Below are positions 17,759 to 27,711 of a DNA stretch of 64,000 bases, in pieces (within the stretch, counting starts at the first letter, position 1; each line of letters begins with the position of its first letter). The translations under genes and the position numbers were made by a program. The notes beneath the pieces were generated by a model. It saw only the letters and a list, made by a program, of their open reading frames with translations, ran no database searches and had not been told where the DNA came from. Origin of the DNA: SZUA-22 sp963751695 (GTDB lineage Bacteria > Bacteroidota > Ignavibacteria > Ignavibacteriales > Melioribacteraceae); contig CAVVVP010000010.1 in the NCBI GenBank assembly GCA_963751695.1, positions 248,001 through 312,000 of the forward strand, given 5' to 3'.

Positions 17759-18993
17759 TATTCCCCCTTCTCATTTAATAATTCATATTTTATATAAAGC
17801 TGTTCTTTAACAAATCTTTCAAAATCTGAATAACCATAAATATCATACTGTTCATTATTCCGAGTAAAGTTTGCACTCCAATTTTCTTTCGGTAAGGTTA
17901 TTGAACTCATTTTCCATTTGTTATCTATTGTAAGCCTTTTTTTGATTGGTGTCCAGCGTGGTATATCGTCATTCAGATTTAGTTTGGAATAGTCTACAAA
18001 GAGATCGATTGTAAGGGAATCGTTAACTTGCTCAATTGGGACAATAATAACATTGCATGTGGATTGGAATATACTTTCTTTCGACTTGTAGTTCTTATAT
18101 AATTCTTCTTTTTGCTTATTATAAAGAATGAATGGGAAGTTTAATTTACTGTAATAAATTTTAGTGGATAACTCAGTATTTTGACTTGTTCCAATATTTG
18201 TTATCTCTTTTGTAAATGGCAAATTTTGTTCTTTGTACTTTGCTATTGGGGTAATCATATTCATTACCGCTTCATCAAAACGTATAAATTCAATATCAAA
18301 ATTGAAATTTGCATTAGCTAGCTTAGATTCACTTACTGATTTTTGAATTTCATCGAATAGAGAACTATCATCTTTAATTGCATAATAATCTTCCCCTATT
18401 TTCTTCTTGTTAAAGCAGAAAGTAATTTTATGATTTTTAAATAGCTCACTAAAAAAATCAAAAGAGATTTCCTTTTCAAATTGAATATGAAGCAGCTTAT
18501 AAAATAGTTTTACGTTGTAATCGTAATCAAAGTCATAATCTTTTTGTTTCATAAAATCATAAACAGCATATTTTATTAGCAGACTGAGAGTGTCAGACTT
18601 ATTGTCGATAACAACCGGTTTAATTTGAAACGAAATAGCCTTTTGGACATCCATTCCATTTGTCATACCAGCAACATCTTCCAGTGGGAATTTATTCTTA
18701 ATCCATTTTTCACTCAAGTCTTCTACCATTCCACCAAATACTTCTGAATCTAAAAAGTTAAATCCACCCGGCTGTAACCCTGCACTCTTTCCGTATAAAG
18801 GATCATCGTAGCGTGAAACTCGATAGTATCCCTCTATCAGTTCATCCGTTGTACCGTTGTGATTTAAAATTACCTTCTGGGTGTCGGGAGAAGTTATTAC
18901 TAACCTCATATTTAATTGGTAATCGCTATTTTGCGCAAAAGTTGATCCACAAATATGGAATGACAATATCAATAGCAGAGTGATTATTTTCAT
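17758..18993 (-). CDS. Secreted hypothetical protein downstream of an anti-sigma factor
   Basis: About 411 aa from ATG 18993, with a signal peptide MKIITLLLILSFHICGSTFAQ-type (first 20 residues). I see no known domain. The start at 18993 is preferred because it gives a clean signal peptide and lies one nucleotide after the anti-sigma stop; an upstream in-frame start would run into the anti-sigma gene. In ECF operons such proteins are often envelope components whose state is sensed by the anti-sigma factor. Confidence 0.65.
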   Translation of the reverse strand: MKIITLLLILSFHICGSTFAQNSDYQLNMRLVITSPDTQKVILNHNGTTDELIEGYYRVSRYDDPLYGKSAGLQPGGFNFLDSEVFGGMVEDLSEKWIKNKFPLEDVAGMTNGMDVQKAISFQIKPVVIDNKSDTLSLLIKYAVYDFMKQKDYDFDYDYNVKLFYKLLHIQFEKEISFDFFSELFKNHKITFCFNKKKIGEDYYAIKDDSSLFDEIQKSVSESKLANANFNFDIEFIRFDEAVMNMITPIAKYKEQNLPFTKEITNIGTSQNTELSTKIYYSKLNFPFILYNKQKEELYKNYKSKESIFQSTCNVIIVPIEQVNDSLTIDLFVDYSKLNLNDDIPRWTPIKKRLTIDNKWKMSSITLPKENWSANFTRNNEQYDIYGYSDFERFVKEQLYIKYELLNEKGE

Positions 18994-18994
18994 T

Positions 18995-19624
18995 TTAATT
19001 ACCAATAATCTGCTGACCAAGAAAATCATCTTTTGTAATTGTATAAGTTGGAATAGTTGCTAAATAAGTGTTATAGTTTTTATGTTTCGGAATTTTTTGT
19101 TGCTTACTAGTTCTTAAAGATTCTATTTGAGAAGGTTTTTTAATAGATTTTTTATTCATTACTTTCTGAGTTGTTTTCAGTTTTTGAGTTTCTAAATAAA
19201 GTTGGTTATTAAGCTCCAGTAACTTCACTTCTTTGTTTAGTGTCTCAGTGTATTTTTCTTGCAGTGTTACCATTTCAGTTTGAAGATTTTGATATTTCAT
19301 TAAAATTGGATCTTCTTTAAACTGATTTGTCAGAAACATAAATGCTAATAAAATTGCAGCGGCAGCAGAGAAATAAAACATAGTTTTATGTCTTTTCGCT
19401 TTCTTATTCTGCACTGACATATTAGCAGCCATTATTTTGCAATTATCCATTTCTATATTCATTCCGGCATAAAAAGATTTTGTTTCCTTCTTCATCTCCA
19501 TAAAATCAACCAATGTTTGTCGTGCTTCTTCGTCCTTAGATAAGAAATGGAAAAGTTCTTGTTGTTCATTAACTGAAAGTTCATTGTCAACAAATTGGCT
19601 TATTTTAATTTCATAGTCTTTCAT
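18995..19624 (-). CDS. Membrane anti-sigma factor-like protein
   Basis: 209 aa. The N-terminal helical part (KISQFVDNELSVNEQQELFHFL) resembles anti-sigma domains, but the HxxxCxxC zinc motif is missing. A single membrane helix lies at about 82-100 (FYFSAAAAILLAFMFL), followed by a coiled-coil-prone periplasmic segment (LQTEMVTLQEKYTETLNKEV). Its start overlaps the sigma factor stop by 4 nt. Family knowledge predicts that it holds the sigma factor at the membrane until a signal releases it. Confidence 0.75.
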   Translation of the reverse strand: MKDYEIKISQFVDNELSVNEQQELFHFLSKDEEARQTLVDFMEMKKETKSFYAGMNIEMDNCKIMAANMSVQNKKAKRHKTMFYFSAAAAILLAFMFLTNQFKEDPILMKYQNLQTEMVTLQEKYTETLNKEVKLLELNNQLYLETQKLKTTQKVMNKKSIKKPSQIESLRTSKQQKIPKHKNYNTYLATIPTYTITKDDFLGQQIIGN

Positions 19625-20115
19625 TTTAATATCTCTCTAAGTTTCCTTCTTGCACGGAATATTTTAATTTTTACATTCCCAATTGATTGTTCAGTAATCT
19701 CTGCAATTTCTTTATAAGAGTAACCTTCATACTCTCGTAAATAAATCAGTTCATTATCTTCTGCCTCTAACTTCATTAGTGCTTCTCTAATTGAAATATC
19801 AGTATCATAATCTGTTTCATAAGCTTTATTGAAGGTTTGAGTTTCAAGACTTGCATTATTAAATCCCTTACTCTTTATTTTATTGTAACAGTAATTTCTC
19901 GCTAATACTAGCAACCAAGTCTTATAACTACAATCCCTTTTAAATGCACTTTCATTTTCAACATATTTAACAAATACTTCTTGAACTGCATCCTTAGCAT
20001 CATCTTCTCCCTTCAAAATGCTGAATGAATATTTGAAGATATCTTTTGAGTACCTTTCATAAAGTTCCGGTAATGATATTTTTTCTTTCGTCGGTTTCAG
20101 TATTTCAGCATTCAT
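19621..20115 (-). CDS. ECF RNA polymerase sigma factor
   Basis: About 164 aa with the two ECF regions: sigma2 (DIFKYSFSILKGEDDAKDAVQEVF, DCSYKTWLLVLARNYCYN) and sigma4 (LIYLREYEGYSYKEIAEI, SIGNVKIKIFRARRKLREIL). ATG 20115 is the likely start; an upstream TTG would add four residues. It directs transcription of a small regulon, most likely including its own operon with the anti-sigma factor and two secreted proteins. No promoter sequence could be assigned. Confidence 0.9.
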   Translation of the reverse strand: MNAEILKPTKEKISLPELYERYSKDIFKYSFSILKGEDDAKDAVQEVFVKYVENESAFKRDCSYKTWLLVLARNYCYNKIKSKGFNNASLETQTFNKAYETDYDTDISIREALMKLEAEDNELIYLREYEGYSYKEIAEITEQSIGNVKIKIFRARRKLREILK

Positions 20116-20201
20116 CGGTTTTAACAAATAGACAAAATAGTTTTAGAAAAGTTACAAAGAATTTTGAGGTGGGACACAAATTGATTACAACAAAGTTACC
20201 T

Positions 20202-20666
20202 CTAACTATAAGGCATTTGAGGTTTTTTGCCTAACAGCCTAGTATAGACCGCTAACGCACCCCTATGGTGGGCAGTATGATCTGCAATACCTCCAACAAC
20301 AGCCATTTTTGGAGCTCCTTTCATAATCTCACCTTCAATTGGTGCTAGCAACTCAGAATCTGGGACATCTTTTAGTTTTTCAATCCCATTTGCAACAGCA
20401 TCCTTAAATTGCTGAACACAATCATTGAATGAAGTATATTTTTTCATTCTCTCATCATAATTGTCAAAATCCATATCAAAGCCTCTATCACCAAATGCAC
20501 CTTGCAAAAACCAATCTACTGTTTCAGCAGTATGTCCAACATGCTGAGCAACTGTGTACATTTCTTCATTTGGTTTGAAATCTGAGTCATCCTCATTTAA
20601 GCAACTGATTGTATTGAGGAAAAATTTTTCTTGAGTTTTTAATTGTTCAATTAGACCTTCTTTCAT
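20202..20666 (-). CDS. DinB-fold (four-helix bundle) metal-dependent protein
   Basis: A 154-aa protein of the DinB/YfiT superfamily, unrelated to polymerase IV despite the name. Metal-binding His candidates are in TVAQHVGHTAETVDWF and ADHTAHHRGALAVYTRLLG, the typical C-terminal HxxxHRxxL-like site. Members include thiol-dependent transferases and damage-induced proteins of unknown substrate. It is monocistronic, between the sigma factor and sthA. Confidence 0.83.
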   Translation of the reverse strand: MKEGLIEQLKTQEKFFLNTISCLNEDDSDFKPNEEMYTVAQHVGHTAETVDWFLQGAFGDRGFDMDFDNYDERMKKYTSFNDCVQQFKDAVANGIEKLKDVPDSELLAPIEGEIMKGAPKMAVVGGIADHTAHHRGALAVYTRLLGKKPQMPYS

Positions 20667-20740
20667 CTACTTATTCCTCCCTTGTGTTGAAAAGTTTTAT
20701 TGTTTTGTTTTTGATATACCTTGATGAGAAAATTCGAGTT

Positions 20741-22108
20741 TTAAGAAACTCTATTTAATCCATTTAATGCGGCAACTCGATAAGCTTCTGCCATTGTAGG
20801 ATAGTTGAATGTCGTATTAACAAAATACATTAAATTATTGCCGCCATTCTTCTGAGACATAATTGCTTGGCCAATATGTATGATCTCAGCAGAGCCAGTT
20901 CCGAAACAATGGATTCCCAAAATTTCCAATGTTTCTCGATGAAATAATATTTTAAGAATTCCAGTCGTGTGACCAGTGATTTGAGCACGAGCCAAATGTT
21001 TAAAAAATGATCTTCCAATTTCGTATGGTGCTTTTTCTTGAGTTAATTCTTTTTCAGTCTTGCCAATCGAACTAATTTCAGGCAGCGTATAAATACCAGT
21101 GGGAATATTTTCAACAAGATGATATTCCGATTTTCCTGTAATTATATGTGAAGATGCAAAACGACCTTGGTCATACGAAGCACTTGCCAGGCTTGGGAAT
21201 CCAACAATATCTCCAACTGCGTATATATTTTGCACATTGGATTGATGATTCTCATTTACTTGAATCGAACCTTTGTAATCGATATCAATACCTAGTTCTT
21301 CTAAGCCCATATTATTGGAATTACCAGTTCTGCCCTGTGCCCACAGCAAATAATCTGTTCTAATCTTTTTGTTTGATTTCAGATATACTGTAACCCCAGA
21401 ATCGTCTACTTCAACTTTTTCGTACTCTTCGTTATGACGAATTAGTACTCCATTTTCCCGCAAGTGATAACTGAGAGCATCTATAATTTCATCATCCAAA
21501 AAAGAAAGTAATTGCGAACGATTATTGACCAGATTAACTTTCGTCCTCAGACCTCTAAATATGGATGCATATTCACATCCAATTACACCAGCACCATAAA
21601 TAGTAATTGTTCTTGGATGATCTTTTAGATCAAGTATTGTATCGCTATCTAATATTCTCGGATGACTAAAATCAACATCTTCCGGTCGGTAAGGTCTTGA
21701 TCCAGTTGCAATTACAAAATAATCGGCAAAATATTTTTTCTTAACTCCGCTTTTTAATTCTACTTCAATTGTGTTTGCATCAATGAATTTTGCATAACCA
21801 TCAATGATATCGACCCAGTTTCTTTTATAAAAACCGCGACGTAATTTCAATTGACTGCGGATCACCGATTCAGCACCAGAGAGCAGGTCTTGATAGTTAA
21901 CACTCTGAAATTCATCTTTGCTCTCAATAATTTGAGTCGCATGTCTAAGTGCTTTGCTTGGAATTGTTCCTCTATGTGTACAACTTCCGCCTATATTTGA
22001 AAAGAGATCACAAACTGCTACTCTCTTTCCAGCCTTAACAGCCTTCATTGCTGCACCTTCACCGCCAGGTCCGCTTCCAATTACTATAATATCATATTTT
22101 GTCGACAT
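20741..22108 (-). CDS. sthA: Soluble pyridine nucleotide transhydrogenase (Si-specific)
   Basis: A 455-aa flavoprotein of the disulfide-reductase superfamily. FAD site GSGPGGEGAAMKAVKAGK at the N-terminus, then SCTHRGTIPSKALRHA, where SthA proteins keep a single Cys instead of the CxxxxC pair of true disulfide reductases, and a second nucleotide site with GAGVIGCEYASIFRGL. The C-terminal dimerisation domain includes NTTFNYPTMAEAYRVAALNG. SthA moves hydride between NADPH and NAD+. Monocistronic. Confidence 0.93.
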   Translation of the reverse strand: MSTKYDIIVIGSGPGGEGAAMKAVKAGKRVAVCDLFSNIGGSCTHRGTIPSKALRHATQIIESKDEFQSVNYQDLLSGAESVIRSQLKLRRGFYKRNWVDIIDGYAKFIDANTIEVELKSGVKKKYFADYFVIATGSRPYRPEDVDFSHPRILDSDTILDLKDHPRTITIYGAGVIGCEYASIFRGLRTKVNLVNNRSQLLSFLDDEIIDALSYHLRENGVLIRHNEEYEKVEVDDSGVTVYLKSNKKIRTDYLLWAQGRTGNSNNMGLEELGIDIDYKGSIQVNENHQSNVQNIYAVGDIVGFPSLASASYDQGRFASSHIITGKSEYHLVENIPTGIYTLPEISSIGKTEKELTQEKAPYEIGRSFFKHLARAQITGHTTGILKILFHRETLEILGIHCFGTGSAEIIHIGQAIMSQKNGGNNLMYFVNTTFNYPTMAEAYRVAALNGLNRVS

Positions 22109-22155
22109 ACAAATAAATATTCTATGTTGTTTTTAAAAAAACAAATTGGATTACT

Positions 22156-23031
22156 CTAAAAATGCCAAAGCAATCCTAGGGAAAGAGTAAGCGCTCTTGT
22201 CAGACCATCTACATTAACTTCTCTCTTAAGGAATGGAAATGCAAATTCAAATACAACTCCAGTACTTTTTGTGAATTTATATTCTGCATTTAATAAAAAG
22301 TTAATTTGTAGCTGGTCACTGTCTTCCACATAAACGAACTTTTCTTCTGCGCTTGTTGTATCCAGCACGCTAGATTCACTTAATCTTTTAATTACCAAAA
22401 GTTGAGGTGTAATACTTAGATTATCAATTTTAAAATAATAACCACCTCTTAATAAGAAGTCGTCCCCTCTTTCCAATTGAGTTATAGCATTATTATTTCT
22501 TGACCCAGCCACTTGATAGCCCATGCCTAGCTGTATCGCATTTAGATTATATTGAACACCCAATAGCAAATCATTTGAGCCAAGACTGCTTTGATATTGT
22601 TGAGGTAAATCTGGATCTTTATTTGCATCTCCGGTTGCAAATCTCCCACCTACTGAAAGAGCAATGTTGGAAGTTTCATTAAGTTGGAAATTTTGGGTTG
22701 CGCTTACAATTAAATCACCAATCCCTTTTACTTTTCCTAAAGGACCAGATTGTGAGTTGTATGGGAGTAAAAATGAAATACTTGTATTATCCAGCAGAAA
22801 AGAATTTCCACTTAATATAGCTGAAGAATATTGGATATCATCATCTTTGCCGCTGTAACCATAAGAATATCTTAGGCCTAAATTATTTTTAAGTATTGAT
22901 TCTTCCTCAAAAAATGATCCCATTTGACAAATTCCAGCATCAGAGCATTGAGCTTTTATATTAGATACGCTTACTATACCAAGAACAAATAATAGAGTTA
23001 GAACAAATAACTTTTTCATAATAATCTTCAT
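22156..23031 (-). CDS. Outer-membrane beta-barrel protein of unknown function
   Basis: 291 aa with a signal peptide (to about NIKAQ) and alternating amphipathic strands ending in F (LTLSLGLLWHF), the barrel-assembly signature. Two Cys near the mature N-terminus (QCSDAGICQMG) could form a disulfide. No specific family is recognised; it resembles the transporter-like barrels common in Bacteroidota. It lies 5 nt after yjbQ and is probably co-transcribed. Confidence 0.7.
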   Translation of the reverse strand: MKIIMKKLFVLTLLFVLGIVSVSNIKAQCSDAGICQMGSFFEEESILKNNLGLRYSYGYSGKDDDIQYSSAILSGNSFLLDNTSISFLLPYNSQSGPLGKVKGIGDLIVSATQNFQLNETSNIALSVGGRFATGDANKDPDLPQQYQSSLGSNDLLLGVQYNLNAIQLGMGYQVAGSRNNNAITQLERGDDFLLRGGYYFKIDNLSITPQLLVIKRLSESSVLDTTSAEEKFVYVEDSDQLQINFLLNAEYKFTKSTGVVFEFAFPFLKREVNVDGLTRALTLSLGLLWHF

Positions 23032-23036
23032 CTTTC

Positions 23037-23456
23037 TTATTCGCCAATTAATGTTACTACAATTCTTCTGGAACCACCATGGTTTCTGTGTTCACAAAGA
23101 TAAACACCTTGCCAAGTACCTAAATTTAATTGGCCATTTTTGATTGGAATTGTAAGTGATGGTCCAAGTAAAGATGATTTAATATGTGCAGGCATATCAT
23201 CTGAACCCTCATAGATATGTTCATAATAAGGTGCATCTTCTGGAACCATTTTGTTGAAATGTCTTTCCATGTCGCGAAGCACATCCGAAGAAACATTTTC
23301 GTTTATTGTTAAAGAAGCAGATGTATGTTTGATGAAAATATTAGCTATCCCAGTTTTGATATCTTTTAGTTCATGAATTGCAGCTTCGATTTCCCGTGTA
23401 ATTATATGAAAACCTCGATTTTTCGGTTTTAAGCTAAATTCTTTTTGATAATACAT
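23037..23456 (-). CDS. YjbQ/UPF0047 family protein (secondary thiamine-phosphate synthase-like)
   Basis: 139 aa, the usual size. The conserved core IFIKHTSASLTINENVSSDV and the C-terminal GTWQGVYLCEHRNHGGSRRI are unmistakable. Family members have weak thiamine-phosphate synthase activity in E. coli; the true role is uncertain. Operon with the outer-membrane protein downstream. Confidence 0.9.
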   Translation of the reverse strand: MYYQKEFSLKPKNRGFHIITREIEAAIHELKDIKTGIANIFIKHTSASLTINENVSSDVLRDMERHFNKMVPEDAPYYEHIYEGSDDMPAHIKSSLLGPSLTIPIKNGQLNLGTWQGVYLCEHRNHGGSRRIVVTLIGE

Positions 23457-23559
23457 GTTTCAATTTACGATTATTTTTAATAATAATATTTGACATCTTA
23501 ATATATCATTTCTTCTGAAACCATACTATGCTAACAGATCAATATGACTACTCTCTTTA

Positions 23560-24057
23560 TTAAAACATCTCCATCTGCTTTTCACCATCAAAAAATTCTT
23601 TTTCGTGATCTAAGAGCCATTTCTTTCTCCACATTCCTCCAGCATAACCTGTTAAACTTCCATCACTTCCTATTACTCTATGGCATGGGACAATAATTGA
23701 AATTTTATTCTTTCCATTTGCTGCACCAACTGCTCTAATTGATTTTTTATCTCCTAGACATTCTGCGACAAAATTGTAAGAAGTTGTTTCACCATATGGA
23801 ATTTTAATCAATTCATCCCATACTCTTTTCCGGAACTCTGTTCCCTCTTGAGCAATAGAAACTTCGAACTCTTTTCTTTTTCCAATGAAATATTCAGAGA
23901 GTTCCCTTTTACATTGAACTATTACTGCATTCAGATTTTCTTCTTCCAATTCAGTATCTGGGAATACGAATAGTATTGAATCAATAGAATTTTCATCAGC
24001 TGTAATCTTAATTTGCCCTATCGGAGATTTTAAATATCCAATAAATTTATTTGACAT
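23560..24057 (-). CDS. ogt: Methylated-DNA-protein-cysteine methyltransferase
   Basis: 165 aa with the helix-turn-helix FRKRVWDELIKIPYGETTSY and the active-site motif IIVPCHRVIGSDG, where Cys accepts the alkyl group from O6-alkylguanine. It starts 8 nt after the lexA stop, so it shares the LexA-controlled promoter and is probably damage-induced, which is unusual for Ogt outside the Ada system. Confidence 0.93.
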   Translation of the reverse strand: MSNKFIGYLKSPIGQIKITADENSIDSILFVFPDTELEEENLNAVIVQCKRELSEYFIGKRKEFEVSIAQEGTEFRKRVWDELIKIPYGETTSYNFVAECLGDKKSIRAVGAANGKNKISIIVPCHRVIGSDGSLTGYAGGMWRKKWLLDHEKEFFDGEKQMEMF

Positions 24058-24065
24058 TGTTGCTC

Positions 24066-24686
24066 CTATACAACCTTTTTATCCATAGTTCGATAAATAC
24101 CTACTACAATTCCGACTAGCTTAAAATTCTCATACGATTTTTTAATTACAATTGGTTCAAATTCTGGATTCTCTGAGTGGAGTTCTATTAAATCAGATTT
24201 CATGAAAAATCTCTTAACAACTGCTGAATCATCCAATATTGCAACTACAATTTTCCCATTATCCGGATCCAAATTCGGATTGACAATAACAATATCACCG
24301 GTAAAGATATAAGCATCCTTTAAACTGTCCCCCTTTACTTTTAACAGAAACGAATCATTCGGCATGTGAACTACTGTCGGAAGTTCGATCGTATCAATTG
24401 CATCTGGATAAATCGTAAGTGGATGACCCGCAGCAACTTCTCCTATTACTGGTCGAGGAACGAAGAATTTGTCATCTATCAATAGCTCAATGCCTCTTGA
24501 TATCTTTGGATTTCGCTTAATAAATCCTTTCCTCTCAATTGCTTGTAAATGCTGCTGAACTGTCGAACGATTTTTATATCCAAAATGTTTTGCAATTTCT
24601 GCCAAAGTCGGCACAATACTTTTTACTCTTGATTCAATCAGAAAATCGAGTATTTTTTGCTGAATTATTGTTAAATCTGATTTCAT
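24066..24686 (-). CDS. lexA: LexA SOS repressor
   Basis: About 206 aa from ATG 24686, chosen because AAGGTG lies 5 nt before it and gives the canonical MKSDLT...QQKILDFL start. Winged helix-turn-helix DNA-binding domain at 1-65 (PTLAEIAKHFGYKNRSTVQQHL). Self-cleavage site A86-G87 in GEVAAGHPL, catalytic Ser121 in KGDSLKDA and Lys158 in SAVVKRF. LexA represses SOS genes until RecA filaments trigger its cleavage. A perfect 14-bp palindrome lies directly upstream, so it is autoregulated. ogt follows in the operon. Confidence 0.95.
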   Translation of the reverse strand: MKSDLTIIQQKILDFLIESRVKSIVPTLAEIAKHFGYKNRSTVQQHLQAIERKGFIKRNPKISRGIELLIDDKFFVPRPVIGEVAAGHPLTIYPDAIDTIELPTVVHMPNDSFLLKVKGDSLKDAYIFTGDIVIVNPNLDPDNGKIVVAILDDSAVVKRFFMKSDLIELHSENPEFEPIVIKKSYENFKLVGIVVGIYRTMDKKVV

Positions 24687-24720
24687 AATTACACCTTCGG
24701 CTGGTTGGTTACATACTAAT

Positions 24721-24752
24721 AAATTATACCATACAAATGTATGGTATAATTT
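24721..24752. promoter_or_regulatory. LexA operator, perfect 14-bp inverted repeat
   Basis: AAATTATACCATAC is mirrored exactly by GTATGGTATAATTT around an AAAT centre, ending 35 nt before the lexA ATG, where it would overlap the promoter. Such an exact dyad before lexA is the expected autorepression site, with ACCATAC-N4-GTATGGT as the likely core. The motif was found by reading, not by search of the genome. Confidence 0.8.
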
Positions 24753-24857
24753 ACAAAGTATATTTTTATCAGTCAAGAAGAAATTTGAATGAATTTAAAT
24801 TTTGGAAGGAATGTTTGGTATGTGTGGAATCTTTCAATAGATCCCACACATATTTAG

Positions 24858-27699
24858 TTAAAACACTTTCTGGATCACTGATTCTAATTTGTCTCTAAGT
24901 ACTGGTTTTGAAATAAAATCATTAAAACCGGCTTTAATAAATCTTTCTCTATCACCAGGAAGTATATAAGCAGTTACAGCAATAATTGGAGTATTATCAT
25001 AACCAGGCATTCTTTTAATTGCTCTCATTGCATCCAAACCATTATACTCGCCTTGGAGATTGATATCGACAACAATTAGATCAAATTGCTTTACTTTAAG
25101 AATTGGAATCGCTTTTTCAAAACTTGTTGCAAATTCGAGTTCTTTTATGTCTCTCATCTGAACTTTGAATAAAATCTGAGAATCGATCTGGTCTTCGATA
25201 TATAAACAAGAAATGTTACCTAATATTTTTTGGATATCCGCTTCTGACTCTTCAATTTCTTCAACAACTTCGGCCTCTTCTTGCTTAACCACTTTAACTT
25301 TTTCATTAACAATTTCAGAATCAAAATTAGATTCGATTACCTCGTTAATAACTTCGCTAGTTGGTTTTTCAATATCTTCTAGAGGAGTTACTTCTTTAGG
25401 TTCATTGATAGTCACACCTTCTTTATCAACATATTTGACTGGTAAAATATACCCATATTCAATAGGCTTATTGAATTTAGTAATTGGTTCAACTTTATCA
25501 GCTAGAAGCTGAGATAATTTTCGTGCGTGTCGAAGCATAAATCTGGATATTCCATATTTTTGTCTTACTTCTTCTTCGTCACCATTAAAGATTTCTTCTA
25601 ATGAAGTTAGTAATTTGGAAGATATTCCAGTTCGCTCATCTTTAATTGAAACTGTGCAATGCCCATTATCTTCTTGATATGCAGATAGATAAACCTTGTT
25701 ATTATTTGTGATCTTCATCGCAAATTCTACGAGGAAAGATGTAATCGTTACCAGCTTCTGTTTATCTGCAAGAAGTTTAAGTGAGGATGATATTTTCCCA
25801 TATGCAAATGCAACTTCTTCTGTTTCTGAAATTTTCTTAACATTTTTTTCTATAGAATCTATCAAATCTACGAATTTAACCATGGTTGGAGTAATCTCGA
25901 TTTGATGCTGTATTAACTGGGCATATTGAATTGCATTATCCATTAATTCGAGAACAGTCTTCTGGTTATCTCTTATTATTTCTATTGACTCACTTTGTTC
26001 TTCATTTGGATTTTCGATACTTTCGGCCAATTCCTGAGCAAATCCTATAATGACATTTATTGGAGTAAGAAGTTCATGGAAGAGATTTCTAAGGAAATCT
26101 CCATTGATTTGGCTAGTACCCTCCTTCACGATTTTTATTGGTTGAGGGACAGAAGGTGCGAGCGATTCCGATACTTTAGATATTATCACCAGTCCGAATG
26201 ATTCAACCTCATCATCTTCATTATAGATTGGTGTTGAATGAATCGTAACTGGTACAGAATCCCCGTCCGCTCTCTTCAACTTTGTGTCGAGCGTAACTCT
26301 TTGTATCTCATTTGCATGAAAGATATTGGTATTTATTTTACCACGATCATTATCACTTACCAGACTTAGGAATGGTTTTTCTTTCAACGATTCAGGATCA
26401 AATAAAAGAATCTCTTGAAGTTTATTATTAGAAAATGTTATAAATCCTTCTTTGTCAGTAAAGACTATTATATCCCCAGTATTTTCAAATGCAATTTTGT
26501 ACTTCTGCATTTCCTTTTTAGCTTCAATATTTTTCGAAATATCTTTAACAATATTATAATGAGCTTGCCTCCCTTCGAAATCGACCCCTAATTTATTAAT
26601 TTCAACTTGAACTGTGGAGCCATCTCTTTTCTTATGTCGCCATGGTCCTGTAAATCCATGTTCGAGTGTTTCTCGTGAGGAGGTTTCTACCAATGTTTGA
26701 ATATCTTCAGGGGCATAAAGATCTGTTAGATCCATTCCCAGAAATTCATTCTCTGAGTAACCATAAAGTTGAAGCGCGGATTCATTTACTTTAAGGAATT
26801 TCAAATCTTCAACACTATAAATAAACATTGGTTCATCGCTATACTGCATTATTAGATCGTACATTTTTGAACTCACATTTGAGTTAACATCTTTTATTTT
26901 ATTGAATGAGATGTAATAATTTGCATCTTCACCAGCTTGATTTATTGAGATTTTTCTAAATGGAATTGATTTTTTCCAATAACAATTTTATTCGATAGTT
27001 CTAGGTTAATATCATTCCCCAGTGGTTCTTGAAGAGTTTTACCAATCACTTCCTCTTTTGAAAAATTTAGCTCGAATAAAAATTTATTTGTAGCATTTAT
27101 AATTAAATCATCTTTCGTTACTTCAATAATGACTATTTGGAAGATTCTCAAAAGAATCAAATTCTTGTTGAGAATTATTTACTGGTTCTACTCCCAATTT
27201 TGTAATCTTTTGATTATAACCAATTATTGCAATTACTTTTTGTTCGAGATCCCGTATTGGAAATTCTATATTCTGAGTCATCTCCTCTGAAAATGTTTTA
27301 GAATAAGTTTCATAAATTACAGCATTAGCAGAACTTACTATATAATCGTCAATATTTATCGCAAGTTTTGCTTCACTTTCTATCAGCACATCAGAAAGAT
27401 GTTGTCCTTCAATTTTATTTAAATTCAATCCAATAGATTCGGCAAATAATTTATTGACGATAATATACTTTTTATATGGATCTTTAATCCAAAATGCAAA
27501 ATCCAGCTGATCGATTATTCTCCTGATCTTTTGTCTTCCAATAAATGTAAATGGGAAGGACTGTTTCACGATCTCAACAATCTCCAAAATCTTATTATCA
27601 TCAATAAATTCCTCGATTTTATCGATATTAATTCGAAGATTTAATCAGAGAGTTTTTGCTCCCAGAATTTTTTTTAATTATGTTCTCAAAGTTTTCCAT
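24858..27699 (-). pseudogene. PAS hybrid sensor kinase/response-regulator, broken by three frameshifts in its N-terminal part
   Basis: Pieces in three frames, in order from ATG 27699, join into one protein of about 945 aa. They are: an N-terminal helical stretch (MENFENIIKK), then LRINIDKIEEF in a second frame, a PAS domain (IRRIIDQLDFAFWIKD), a second PAS (KDDLIINATNKF) and then two more PAS domains in a long uninterrupted 672-aa frame. That frame continues with a HisKA-type helix (FHELLTPINVIIGF), a HATPase-like region and a receiver with VVDINL and ISKPV. Frames shift near 27640-27645, in the run at 27136-27138 and in the T-run at 26951-26955. The ATPase part lacks the N-box Asn and the DxGxG motif, so kinase activity is doubtful. 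It is the last gene of the polysaccharide cluster. Confidence 0.8.
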
Positions 27700-27711
27700 A
27701 GTAATTTCAAT

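Noticed and set aside
20202..20666. DinB-fold gene as a second polymerase IV
   Set aside because: The four-helix DinB superfamily shares only a name with DinB polymerase; no palm motifs are present.
25213..25512. 99-aa plus-strand open frame opposite the PAS kinase gene
   Set aside because: It is antisense to a conserved receiver/linker region, Ser-rich and without a ribosome site.
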